64,000 nucleotides of DNA from Owenia fusiformis (GCA_903813345.2 CAIIXF020000009.1:5266030-5330029); one strand, 5' to 3'; positions 33,301 to 42,293 are shown, counted from the first letter of the stretch. Notes: generated by a model from the sequence alone, not told the origin. Made by a program: numbers and translations.

Positions 33301-36300
33301 AATGTAGAGTGGGTGCCTAGGGAACATAATGTTCTAGCAGACGAAATCAGTAAATATATAGATTTCGACGACTGGGGAATTCGTTTGAATGTTTTTAACT
33401 ATCTTAACATTAGATGGGGGCCTTTCACGGTAGACAGGTTTGCTGATGTGCATAATACGAAATTACCAAGATTCAATTCCAGATTTCACTGCCCAGAGGC
33501 AGAAGCAGCAGACGCTTTTACTCAATGCTGGAAGCATGAGAATAATTGGTTAGTACCGCCATGCTGCCTGGTGGCAAAAGCATTTAGATATTTAGTAGAG
33601 CAGCGAGGTCGAGGTACGTTGGTCGTACCAAAATGGCTGTCAGCGGTGTATTGGCCAGTATTACATGATGGTAGGAAGTATCATTCTAGCATAAAAAGCG
33701 TTATTGAATTCCCTAAAGGAGGGCATTATTTCACAAAAGGCTCACAGAAAAACAGCGTTTTTGATAGTGCACAAGGGTTCAGTAGCCCGCTCATAGCTTT
33801 GCAAATCAGTCATGACTGATAAATGTGGCCTCTGAGGCACATGCGCGTTGTGTTGTAGATGTTACGTGTAAATCAAACGCTGTGCTTCTATGAGCAAAAA
33901 GGGTCAAAATGTAATCTGTGTCATCCAATGTATTTTCAGGCTACAGTGATACGGTGTTTAACAGCAAAGCTTGGACAGATGTAACCGACGTTTGCTCAAA
34001 ACAAGAAGAATTAAAGGACTTTCCAAACAAGTTGAAGGACTTTGCGATAAGAAGCAGGGAACCAAATACGGTTACAAAATATTCTGCAGGTTTTGAAAAA
34101 TTCAAAAACTGGTGTAACGCACTTGGGTTACAATTTCTCCCAGCAAACCATATACATGTTTCAATATATCTTTTGAGTATTTTTCAAAATTCAAATCAGA
34201 GTTACAGTCAAGTAATTTCGGCAAAATACAGTATTGCTTGGGCTCATAACATGGCGTGCATTGACAATCCATGCGAGCATAACATGGTAAAATTGGTTAC
34301 AGAAGGGTCACTTCGTCTTTCTAGCAAAAAGGTCAGCAAGAAAGCGCCAATTACAGTAAAACACTTGGAAGATATAATAGATAAATTTGCTGGAGAAAAT
34401 GCAAGCGTTTTGGAGCTAAGAACGGCCACTTTTATGATTTTGGCATTTGCAGGGTTTTTTAGGTTTGACGAAATGTCAAGATTGAAGTTCACAGATGTCA
34501 GTTTCAAAGAGTATTACATAGATATCTTTGTAGAGAAATCAAAAACGGATTGTTATCGTAACGGTGCAAATGTTTTAATAGCCAAATCAAACAACAAGAC
34601 ATGTCCAGTTTCATTGTTGCAAAGATACATGAGAGAACTGGGTGTTAATTCACAAACTGACAAATTCATTTTTGGAGCGCTTTCATTTTTTAAAAGCAAA
34701 AGAAAACACCAGTTGAAAGAATGTAATAAACCAATCAGTTACACAACTTGTAGAGATATGGTCAAAGCTGCCTTGGACAAAATTGGGGTAGATAGTAAGG
34801 TTTACAGGTTGCATTCATTACGTTCTGGGGGTGCCACTAAGGCTGCCAACGCAGGTGTTTCAGACAGGCTTTTTAAGGCGCATGGGAGATGGCGCAGTGA
34901 AACTGCAAAAGACGGTTACGTTGAAAGTGACATCAGCCAAAGACTTTCAGTTACTTTAAGTCTGGGACTTTAAGTGAAATCATACATTTAGTAATTTACA
35001 ATTTCAAACATTTACGCCATCTTTAGCCTCGGTGATACTCGCCCACAAGGCCATTACTATTTGAAAGTTAATTTAGTAGTTGTGTTCTATGTTTTTGGTA
35101 AACGTGGAGTTTAGTTTACTTAAATAGATTTTCTAACGTTTGAGTGTAACGAATCAGTTTGAAAATTACTTTAAGTATTACGGAAGGCGAAATGTTTATT
35201 GCGTAGCATTTTTATTAGGGTGATCGTAGGTGGTAAGTGAGTAGGGTATTCACGCTTGGAGTATTTCATTTGGACATGTGAATTATGTATGTAATGTAAG
35301 GTCATTCTCGGTTTACACGCAAGCGAGGTATGACAAAGTTACACAGGCAAATGTTGTTGTTTTTTTAAAGATATTTCATATTTGTTAAAATTTTCAAAAT
35401 ATCATATTGCATTGTTAGAACAGGTGAATCGTTTATCGAAGTCCTCGTCTGTAACTCTGCTTCATTTCGGATCACGGGGCCGACTTTAAGTCGAGTACCT
35501 CCTCCCTCCTTAAAAAGGGGGTTTAGGTTGGGTCACCGGAAGTTGAGAAATTTTCGATTTCACCTCGTTTATTTCATGTAAGAATAACATTTGTTTTATT
35601 AATATTAATTGTTACGAGCTTACCGTAAGTTCAGGAATGATAATAGCTTACCAATCTTTTTAGAGTAAATGTAAGGCTGCCTTGCCTGTTACTAAGGGTA
35701 CTTACAGTGAAAAACATTTAGATATTATGTTAGAACTGATTTTAAAAAAGTACACTAACGCTGTCGGTCAGCTTAGTATAACGCTGTCGGTCAGCTTAGT
35801 ATAACGCTGTCGGTCAGCTTAGTATAACGCTGTCGGTCAGCTTGGTTACTACGCCTTTACTTATTGCTCAGAGCAAAATATTGATATTCAGTTTTTCATA
35901 GAGTGTAACGCTGTCGGTCAGCAAGGCTACTACGCCTTTACCTATTGCTCAGAACAAAATATTATGATTTACAGATTTAGAGTTTAACGCTGCCAAGCAA
36001 AGCGAATATTACAGAATTTGATATTGACATTGTACATGCACGATGCTGTCGGTCAGCAAAAAATGTTGCTCAGAGTAACATTCAGGTTGAGATTTGTGAT
36101 ATGGAACGAGATGTATAGTTGCTTGATGTAAATGGACTGATGAATAAATGTCATACTCGCCCACAAGGCCATTACTATTTGAAAGTTAATTTAGTAGTTG
36201 TGTTCTATGTTTTTGGTAAACGTGGAGTTTAGTTTACTTAACACAGGTTCTACTGTAGTTATAAAAACACTGATGTGCTCAAATTGTTTATGAAAGAGTT

Positions 36301-36777
36301 CCATGAATGCTGTGTAAGAAAAACATACTTTTACTACATATTCATTGTTGAAGTGTGTCAAAATCAACCGCAAAAACTACCATATTTTTTCAAAATCTAC
36401 CGTAAAACTACCACATTTTTCAAAAACTTTTGAAAAAGTACGTTTTTTCAAATATCTACCGCTAAAACTACCGCATTTTTTGTCGAAAAATATGACAAAA
36501 AATACCGCATTTAAAAAAATTTACAGCAAAATACCGCAATTCAAAAAAAAATACCCCAAATTCTGTAGAAAGTATAATTTTATGAAAGTCAAAAGAGAGG
36601 CAATATTGACATAATATTGTTAATAAAATGGGAAGGTCTAAAGTTTGCAAGACCAGAAACAAGAATGTTCATAACCTAATATAGAAATGATTTTTCAGGG
36701 ACCAAGAATTAGGAGCTAACCAAAGAACGGGAGAAGACAACATACTTTTAAATGGACAACATCTGGAACAGCAATGA
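27336..36777 (+). CDS. Gene B: Cys-rich, SUEL-lectin-like type I membrane protein (tandem family)
   Basis: Exons: 27336-27402 (signal peptide MNPYNIGRCLMCLGCICIYS; ends phase 1), 27697-28329 (ectodomain, 1 to 1), 28744-28897 (TM, FSVITGLLLVGGIGLFILY; 1 to 2) and 36699-36777 (tail). Phases fit at all junctions; about 310 residues. The ectodomain has the same two-part Cys layout as gene A: W...LLQCLGKFECKV and CASCSRSV, then HLFCNGVGDVIEVKTSVSW, VHISDN, SCDGIQYCNSINARPETGN and VFYKC. The tail contains EDNILLNGQ, like ENVLLTH in gene A. The last intron is 7.8 kb because it holds a mariner-like MITE and a complete tyrosine-recombinase retrotransposon. The tail exon was placed by acceptor, phase and tail similarity, so that exon is slightly less certain. 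Confidence 0.8.
29059..30123. mobile_element. Mariner-like non-autonomous element, 1.07 kb
   Basis: Ends CAGGGTGTCCGGGAAGTAAA and complement (TTTACTTTCCGGACACCCTG), each flanked by TA. No transposase frame is present inside. It lies in the last intron of gene B. Confidence 0.8.
30433..30830. repeat. Degenerate TACCGTAAAA-rich repeat, left part
   Basis: About ten loose copies of CTACCGTAAAA separated by A/T runs. The same motif resumes on the other side of the retrotransposon (36,360-36,560), so one repeat block may have been split by that insertion. Confidence 0.5.
30933..31149 (+). repeat. Split direct repeat A1 (left end of retrotransposon)
   Basis: 217 bp starting ATAGATTTTCTAACG and ending GACAAAGTT, identical to A2 at 35,124-35,340. 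As the left terminal repeat it should hold the promoter for the genomic RNA; gag starts 26 bp after it. Confidence 0.92.
31176..31886 (+). CDS. Gag-like protein of the tyrosine-recombinase retrotransposon
   Basis: 236 residues. The N-terminal half is charged and Lys/Glu-rich, probably helical. The C-terminal half is Arg/Asn/Gly/Gln-rich with a CCHC zinc knuckle (CRNCSQTGHWARDC, residues 202-215), typical of nucleic-acid-binding Gag. The ATG lies 26 bp after repeat A1. The 3' part overlaps the pol frame by 227 bp, and pol is in the +1 frame, so pol may be reached by frameshifting or internal initiation. Confidence 0.85.
   Translation: MAHEQMPQIVDILETLLDKKLNTLKREIKEDTKQMTKKAKTETKLTKKGNQKQFDHNVEVLDVMKDVKDLLADREQEAAAKLDEGIALISYRNKCIQIADDSTLGWAAVEEYMKDEYASDSDDDKKIRSARVNAGRKAREKKITVRTGSRNNQRESFNFSRNGQDRGNQQSGRWQERQQRQWNSNFNSGSYYNGRSRANDVCRNCSQTGHWARDCKQGASFQQTSYDSSSQNNNRS
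31660..33819 (+). CDS. Reverse transcriptase / RNase H polyprotein of the retrotransposon
   Basis: The frame is open for 719 codons; the first ATG lies inside gag, so the true N-terminus is uncertain and the first 70-90 codons may be gag-overlap noise. RT: catalytic Asp in VFDIKNGYHHL (about residue 219), YTVLPFG, and FLDDG (about 289), the form of the YxDD box usual in DIRS-like elements. RNase H: VVYSDAS (Asp about 451), WFTDNKN (about 512) and EHNVLADEIS (about 550-560). A C-terminal region of about 145 residues (VDRFADVHNTKLPRFNSRF through WLVPPC and VVPKWLSAVYWP) is the conserved extension seen after RNase H in DIRS/Ngaro pol proteins. No frame breaks are seen. Confidence 0.88.
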   Translation: MGRTGVTNNPVDGRNASKDSGTATSTAARTTTAEAEQMTSVGTVPRQDIGHVTASKVPRSNKLPTTQAARTTTDHKLSKTLSHVVSEKSVKDSLKKNVSFWGEIGASQYVVNTIKHGYRIPFEQEPTKAILKNNQSALKKREFVEKSINELLQDGRIKEVKYPSHLVNPLTVASNAEKDRLVLDLRHVNPFINLDRVKFEDLQVAKEYLAPGGYMFVFDIKNGYHHLNILPEHQKFLGFSWELQGKTRYFEYTVLPFGISTGGLIFTKVVRQLVKHWRSQGIRIIVFLDDGLCFHESVSICIEHSNQVRSDLIKAGFIPNDKKSKWQPEQVQQWLGFKLDLSQGKLLVPESKLSDVHEKVSKLLSNANRTTARAVAAVVGKVVALRHAIGDICILKTRSLQVVVACRSNWDNCIRLPNDAIGELEFWLQGLYTYNGTSLVREYKHSRVVYSDASNSGCGGYVVNFENEVCHKTWSDAESQKSSTWRELMGVFTTLLSLMHLLNNQEIKWFTDNKNVRSIISKGSMKPDLQSLALRIHRVCKEKNVKLNVEWVPREHNVLADEISKYIDFDDWGIRLNVFNYLNIRWGPFTVDRFADVHNTKLPRFNSRFHCPEAEAADAFTQCWKHENNWLVPPCCLVAKAFRYLVEQRGRGTLVVPKWLSAVYWPVLHDGRKYHSSIKSVIEFPKGGHYFTKGSQKNSVFDSAQGFSSPLIALQISHD
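33671..33939 (+). other. Possible spliceosomal intron linking pol and recombinase frames
   Basis: A donor-like GTAGGAAGT at 33,671 and an acceptor TGTATTTTCAG ending at 33,939 are phase-compatible (phase 1 on both sides), so splicing would put the recombinase frame in line with pol. Against this, the pol frame past the donor still looks like conserved pol C-terminus (ends SPLIALQI), so splicing would be alternative at best. Prediction only. Confidence 0.3.
33918..34973 (+). CDS. Tyrosine recombinase (integrase) of the retrotransposon
   Basis: 351 residues. An N-terminal SAM-like/core-binding half is followed by the catalytic domain with the full set of tyrosine-recombinase residues: Arg182 (FRFDEMSRL), His299 and Arg302 (HSLRSGG), His322 (AHGRW) and Tyr334 (DGYVES). 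Integrates a circular DNA intermediate in place of a DDE integrase. The frame opens 98 bp after the pol stop; the ATG at 33,918 lies before a splice-acceptor-like TTTTCAG, so translation may start elsewhere if the RNA is spliced. Confidence 0.9.
   Translation: MSSNVFSGYSDTVFNSKAWTDVTDVCSKQEELKDFPNKLKDFAIRSREPNTVTKYSAGFEKFKNWCNALGLQFLPANHIHVSIYLLSIFQNSNQSYSQVISAKYSIAWAHNMACIDNPCEHNMVKLVTEGSLRLSSKKVSKKAPITVKHLEDIIDKFAGENASVLELRTATFMILAFAGFFRFDEMSRLKFTDVSFKEYYIDIFVEKSKTDCYRNGANVLIAKSNNKTCPVSLLQRYMRELGVNSQTDKFIFGALSFFKSKRKHQLKECNKPISYTTCRDMVKAALDKIGVDSKVYRLHSLRSGGATKAANAGVSDRLFKAHGRWRSETAKDGYVESDISQRLSVTLSLGL
35035..35340 (+). repeat. Internal split direct repeats B1 + A2
   Basis: B1 (35035-35123, 89 bp, starts ATACTCGCCCACAAGG) abuts A2 (35124-35340, 217 bp). 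Each matches its terminal partner (B2, A1) exactly. The B1A2 junction equals the sequence expected at the joint of a circularised copy. Confidence 0.92.
35341..36152 (+). other. Retrotransposon 3' spacer with 23-bp minisatellite
   Basis: Non-coding spacer between A2 and B2. Four perfect or near-perfect copies of a 23-bp unit (AACGCTGTCGGTCAGCTTAG plus three bases) at 35,758-35,840, and further single cores CTGTCGGTCAGC at about 35,910 and 36,048, each followed by TTGCTCAGA-type sequence. May be a binding array or RNA structure; role unknown. Confidence 0.75.
36153..36241 (+). repeat. Split direct repeat B2 (right end of retrotransposon)
   Basis: 89 bp identical to B1; ends TTTACTTAA followed by host CACAGGTTC. 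Confidence 0.92.
36360..36560. repeat. Degenerate TACCG(T/C)AAAA repeat, right part
   Basis: Continuation of the motif cluster seen at 30,433-30,830 on the other side of the retrotransposon. Confidence 0.45.
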
Positions 36778-36802
36778 AACAATTTACAAATGGCGTTCAT
36801 CC

Positions 36803-37164
36803 TTAACAAGGACTGTAGATAGAAAATTCGAAATTCTTTATTTTTTCTGAGCTATCAGGTCAATATTTGGCTTAACATCAACTTTGACATACCTATTTTC
36901 TTAAAATGTATGGACAAACTCCCAATTTCAGCATTTAGAAGTGTAAATTCAGTTCAAAGCTCCTATAAAGGGACTCCCACTTATAGATTTTTAAGTTTCA
37001 CTACGTTTCAAGAGGAATATCAGCTGAAATAATGTTCATCCAGGGGTTTCTTTGGAGATAATAAAAATATATGTTAGCCTTGATGAAATATCCAAACTTA
37101 AATATATTTTGATACTGGTCGATGATCGTTGAATGGCCCCCTGTACTAATTGTTGCACCTTTAA
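36803..37164 (+). repeat. TTAA-ended dispersed repeat, copy 3
   Basis: 362 bp, starts TTAACAAGGACTGTAGA and ends TTGTTGCACCTTTAA; the fullest of the three copies in the window. It begins 25 bp after the stop codon of gene B, so it probably forms the gene B 3'UTR. Confidence 0.65.
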
Positions 37165-39593
37165 TTAACTGGACTATTGTTACTAGATGAATGAAATAAA
37201 TGAAAGTGGCACGCTCACTTCCTTATAATTTGATATCATTGTTTTGCTGCATCAAGCAAATCAAAGAATGAATACCAATACGATTTTGCTCTAACTGCAG
37301 AAATACAATTGTGGAGAAAATCATCCAAGAAATGGGTTTAAAATATCATACAAGAATATGTCACCGGAAGGCTGGTCATCAATTTAGAGGCACTGTGTCT
37401 TTGTTTTACGAAACCTCCCAGTGACACTGGACAAATACATGTAATCATCCCCACTAGGTCACACACTAGCCAGAGGAGAAATTTCACCAAAGATTAATGA
37501 AAATATGGATATTCTTATGGAAAAGAGATTATTGTAGCAATAAGGCTTTCTATGAAAAAGGCAGAGATTTTCCTATCACAATTGACTATATAATATAACA
37601 ATAGCGTGAATAAAATTAAATACAGAAATGATGGTAGCAGGAGATAAACCATAACCAGATTAAATTGCTAAAGTAGGTGATTGACACTCCCCGGGAAGTT
37701 ATTAGAGAGACCGCTAGCATTTAATAGATGTTATGTAAGAGAACAACCAGCAGGGTAGGTGAAAATTAATCGACGTATGAATTTATATAATAGAATATTA
37801 GTTACCAGGAATTTCATCATTGCACCACTGGCTCTCCAGAGAAAGAAAGCCCAAGATTGCACAGACAGGGACAGTACATTTCAATGTTTTATTTTTGTAT
37901 AAAATAAAATTAAAACATAAGGAATCAAAAATATACCATATAACCTGTATATGCATTTCATAACAGATATATCATTGACAAACGTTGACCAACGACAATA
38001 AAATATTGTAATCGGAAAATTGAAGCTTGTCAATAGACTGTGCCATCTTCGAATTTTGGATTGATTATTTAGTCTAGCTTTCTGCAGAATTAGCTCTAAT
38101 CTTATAAATAAACACAAACAAAAGGGCTTACAACTATATAAATGCGACATGCAGATAATTCCTTGGCATAGGTATGTAGATATTTATTTTTTTAAAAGCA
38201 AGCTGATAAGAAGAATGTTTCAAAACCTTACCAGATTAGGCATTAACATCCCACATCCCGTAATGTGTAATTTAAATAATATAAATCAAAGATTTTAATA
38301 TTTTACAGTCATATTTTATAATAAGTCAACCTATTATTATGTTAATACTAAAATAGGCCTGTTGTGGGGGTCATTCGACCCAAACCGCTTGGATTTTTTT
38401 GTACTTTGACCAATCATACATATCTCATTTAAGCTGAGCCTCAGATTGTTGGTAAAAAAAGTAAATTCTTCTTACAAAAGCCGTTAGTTGAATCTTTATT
38501 TCATAATAGTAATAGATTACTATATCTAATCTCTACCAGTCATTAATTAAACCTATGTAATTTATTACATAGCTTATATAATGCGCTCGCTTAATTAATT
38601 CCTCAAGATCGTGAGGGGTGAAATTCGACCCTTTCAATAGCATTAGTCAAACTTTATTGTTAGAGATACAATGACATCCAAAATCTCACGTTCCATTCAA
38701 CCATATAATAATTTATATCAAGCTTAAAGGAGCTTTAACATGTAAAACAATAGGGGGTTCCTAATACATTGGATGGAAGACTAGCATAAATTGTTAATTC
38801 ACACGACTTTTGAATATAACACCAGTTTCTTCTAAATATACAATTGGTGTTATTTCCTGCTGTTATCACTGTAAGGATAAAGGCCATACGAAGTAGATAC
38901 TCTGTGTGCGCAATTAAGAGTAAATCAGAAAAAACAATCGCATCCAAATATCATTAAAGAAATTCTGAGTGATAGAAATAACAAAATATTGCTCGTGGGA
39001 CAAGATCAAACGACTTTGACATATTCTTTACCCTACCTATTTTGTAATTTAACAATCAACACAAGTATACATACCATATTTATAAGCAGATATTGGACAA
39101 ATTCAAAAAACATTTTTTGATCTATAAAATCACCAATTATAAAACCAGAAGTGTGTTCTGTGACGTCGGTGTGAAGATTTTACTTTTACATGAAAAATAA
39201 TAATTTATCATAAAACTAAAAACTTTAGATCGATATCCAACAGTCTCTAGTGGAAATAATGAAGATAATCAGGGAAAACAATTCCTTCAAATGAGGGGGC
39301 TCCCTTCACCTTGGAAAATACTTCAATATTGATTCTTGGTTCATTACAGTGATATTTACCATGAACTCCCTAACAAACAACATCATTATTGTAAAAAAAG
39401 TCTGAAGGAGGTATTTTGAATTTTTCAAAACCCCAAGATGCTAAGTACAGAATATATAGTATTTACATAATTTTCTATTTAGTAGGATTTGTCTACACAC
39501 ATGAATACCCTCACCGAAAATTTCTCTATCTCCCAAAAGACATTTCTAGTAGCTAGTGTTTCATATAACTGAGTACACAACAATATTTAATTT
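37165..39593. other. Intergenic DNA with no recognised feature
   Basis: 2.4 kb between gene B and the array upstream of the LRR gene. AT-rich; no convincing exon, RNA gene or repeat seen. Confidence 0.4.
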
Positions 39594-39966
39594 AAAGAAT
39601 ATCACAGATTTAAATTTAAAAATGAAGGTCAAACTTACAAAACGCATGCATACATCCGCATATTTTATATAAAGAATATCACAGATTTAAATTTAAAAAT
39701 GAAGGTCAAATTTACAAAACACATGCATACATCCGCATATTTAATATAAAGAATATGACAGATTTAAATTTAAAAATGAAGGTCAAATTTACAAAACACA
39801 TGCATACATCCGCATATTTAATATAAAGAATATCACAGATTTAAATTTAAAAATGAAGGTCAAATTACAAAACACATGCATACATCCGCATATTTAATAT
39901 AAAGAATATCACAGATTTAAATTTAAAAATGAAGGTCAAATTACAAAACACATGCATACATCCGCA
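39594..39966. repeat. 77-bp tandem repeat, nearly five copies, upstream of LRR gene
   Basis: Units start AAAGAATATCACAGATTT at 39,594, 39,671, 39,748, 39,825 and 39,901 and are about 95% alike. The array ends about 70 bp before the LRR start codon, so it occupies the expected promoter or 5'UTR. Confidence 0.9.
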
Positions 39967-40037
39967 CCGATCATTTCCAGCAAGCACCAAATGCACAGGG
40001 TGAATTAACATCTCACTTATGAAATTACTTTCAGATA

Positions 40038-42293
40038 ATGTTACATGTAATGGAGATGCTGTTGCTGTTAACCATATACACCGCCACCATGGTGACAGTA
40101 AAAGCCACAGGATATGACCTGCGTTCGAATGATCTGACAATACTAACAAACGGGATGTTTGAAAACAGCACAAATGTGACTCGTCTTCAATTACAGTCCA
40201 ATGAAATATCTACGATAAGTTTGGGAACATTTTCTGGTATGGAATCACTTCAGATATTGTATCTAGGCCGAAATAAACTTACAAAATTGACAAAGGGAAT
40301 TTTTAGTAATTTGGACGCTCTATCCTATCTTTCCCTCAGTTTTAATAACATATCAGAGGTGAAAGTTGGTTGGTTTTCAGGTTTGCACTCATTAAACACA
40401 CTAAAATTAGATCAAAATAAAATTGCAATATTGCCGGAGGGGATATTCACTGATTTGACATCACTGACGCATCTTTACCTCCAAGACAATGTTATATCAG
40501 AGGTGCAAGTTGGTGCATTTTCAGATTTGCACTCACTAAATACTCTACGATTAGACCACAATAAAATTGCAATATTGCCGGAGGGGATATTCACTGACTT
40601 GGCGTCACTGACGCATCTTTACCTCAAATACAATGATATTGTGAAAATTGGTGCATTTTTAGGTTTGCACTCATTAAACACATTACAGTTAGACCATAAT
40701 AAAATTTCTTCGCTGCCCATTGGGATATTCTGTAACTTGACCGTTCTATCCAATCTTTATCTTAATTACAACAACATATCAGAGATTAAAGATGGCGCAT
40801 TTTCAAGTTTACATTCAATAAAAAGGTTAACTTTGTACCACAATAGACTAACAACGTTGTCCAAGTGGATGTTCAGTAACATGACTGCTCTCACGACAAT
40901 TGGTCTTGGTTATAATGAAATATCAGAGATGCCTAAAGGTATCTTTTCTGGTTTAGAATCGTTGCTGAATTTAGAATTACAATATAATAAACTTTCTGTA
41001 TTGCCAAAGGGAATTCTCAGTAATCTTACGTCACTGACTTCCCTTAAGCTTCACAACAATTTCATAAAGGACATAAGACCAGGGGCATTTTCTGGTATGC
41101 TATCATTAAAAGAATTACGATTAGATTTTAATAATCTCACAAAACTTACACACAGCATATTCAACGATCTGCCCACCCTCACAAAATTGTATCTTGAAAA
41201 CAATGAAATCTCAATGATCCTCCCTGATGTGTTTTTAGGTTTGGAATCATTAGTTACTCTTTATTTACACAACAATGATCTGAAGAAACTAACAAATGAA
41301 TCATTTATTCACCTAACATCTCTCAAATACCTTCGTCTTCATAACAATAAAATTACAGATATCGAGAAACTTGGACTTTCTGGTTTGGCATCATTGGAAA
41401 GGTTGGATTTAAATGACAATAAAATCACTAAATTGTTGAATGGTATTTTTAATGGTCTGACCTCAATAAAGAATTTAAAACTAAATGACAATAACATCTT
41501 TGAGATTCCTCCAGGTATATTTACTAGTTTGCAGTCATTAGTGACCCTCTACCTTAGCAATAATAGTTTTGAAAACTTGACCAATGAAACGTTCACTCAG
41601 TTAGTCTCCCTAGAATATCTCTACCTTCAAGATAATAAAATAGCAGAGATTGAAATTGGTGTTTTTTTCGGTCTACGATCACTACGAAGGTTAAATCTAA
41701 ATAACAATAAACTGACACAATTGAGGATAGACACCTTCTATAACCTCACATCATTGAGATATCTTTACATTGACAACAATCAAATATCGGATATACATTT
41801 TGGTTTATCCCATAGTCATATCAATCACAAGAACACAGTTATTTTATCAATCGTGAACAACAAGCTTCAGGGGATACCTAAAGACATGTGTGAGTACATA
41901 CCACGATTGAAAAGACTACAATTAAGTGGAAATAACATAACTGAAATCTCATCAGAATTCCTTAATAATGTCACTGCAATAGGAGTAATCTGTAAAACAA
42001 TCATATCTGACACATATCTGACAACAAAAACACCTGAACTCCCCGTCATCGAGACAACACAGCCCTCAAAATCATCACATCCAACTGCTAGAACTGTACA
42101 TCAATTGAACGGAACAATGATTGTGTGGACGAGTTTGGGTTCAGGTTTTCTTGTGTTGGTTATTATTATGATCATTGTAGTTATTGTCTATAAACGCGTC
42201 AACATGCAGTCCTGTAACTCTATTGGCATGGCGAATAGGGTCACAAACATTGTGGGTCATGAAAATAACTTGCAAAACAACACTGTCCTTTAA
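40038..42293 (+). CDS. Leucine-rich-repeat type I transmembrane receptor, intronless coding region
   Basis: 751 residues in one open frame. Signal peptide MLHVMEMLLLLTIYTATMVT (start chosen to include it, although the later ATG at 40,089 has a stronger Kozak context). About two dozen typical 24-residue LRRs follow (LxxLxLxxNxIxxIxxGxFxxLxS) from about residue 28 to 640, then a short Thr/Pro-rich stalk, one TM helix at about 696-718 (GFLVLVIIMIIVVIVYK) and a 30-residue tail. No N- or C-terminal LRR cysteine caps of the usual form, and no TIR or kinase domain. A TTACTTTCAG just before the ATG could be a splice acceptor for a non-coding 5' exon. Related in plan to LRR adhesion or pattern-recognition receptors; ligand unknown. 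It interrupts the tandem SUEL-like cluster. Confidence 0.9.
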   Translation: MLHVMEMLLLLTIYTATMVTVKATGYDLRSNDLTILTNGMFENSTNVTRLQLQSNEISTISLGTFSGMESLQILYLGRNKLTKLTKGIFSNLDALSYLSLSFNNISEVKVGWFSGLHSLNTLKLDQNKIAILPEGIFTDLTSLTHLYLQDNVISEVQVGAFSDLHSLNTLRLDHNKIAILPEGIFTDLASLTHLYLKYNDIVKIGAFLGLHSLNTLQLDHNKISSLPIGIFCNLTVLSNLYLNYNNISEIKDGAFSSLHSIKRLTLYHNRLTTLSKWMFSNMTALTTIGLGYNEISEMPKGIFSGLESLLNLELQYNKLSVLPKGILSNLTSLTSLKLHNNFIKDIRPGAFSGMLSLKELRLDFNNLTKLTHSIFNDLPTLTKLYLENNEISMILPDVFLGLESLVTLYLHNNDLKKLTNESFIHLTSLKYLRLHNNKITDIEKLGLSGLASLERLDLNDNKITKLLNGIFNGLTSIKNLKLNDNNIFEIPPGIFTSLQSLVTLYLSNNSFENLTNETFTQLVSLEYLYLQDNKIAEIEIGVFFGLRSLRRLNLNNNKLTQLRIDTFYNLTSLRYLYIDNNQISDIHFGLSHSHINHKNTVILSIVNNKLQGIPKDMCEYIPRLKRLQLSGNNITEISSEFLNNVTAIGVICKTIISDTYLTTKTPELPVIETTQPSKSSHPTARTVHQLNGTMIVWTSLGSGFLVLVIIMIIVVIVYKRVNMQSCNSIGMANRVTNIVGHENNLQNNTVL

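Larger units (their letters stand above)
30933..36241 (+). mobile_element. Complete DIRS/Ngaro-type tyrosine-recombinase retrotransposon with split direct repeats
   Basis: Order: A1 (30933-31149), gag-like ORF (31176-31886), RT/RNase H ORF (to 33819), tyrosine recombinase ORF (33918-34973), B1 (35035-35123), A2 (35124-35340), an 812-bp spacer with a 23-bp minisatellite, B2 (36153-36241). A1/A2 (217 bp) and B1/B2 (89 bp) look identical base for base, and B1 abuts A2 exactly. This is the split-direct-repeat layout of PAT/Ngaro-like elements, in which the internal B1A2 mimics the junction of a circular intermediate. Identical repeats and open frames indicate a recent and possibly active insertion. 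No target-site duplication is evident, as expected for integration by a tyrosine recombinase. It sits in the last intron of gene B, in the same orientation. Confidence 0.93.

Noticed and set aside
39594-39966. CRISPR array
   Set aside because: Units are contiguous without unique spacers, in a eukaryotic genome with introns; this is an ordinary tandem repeat.
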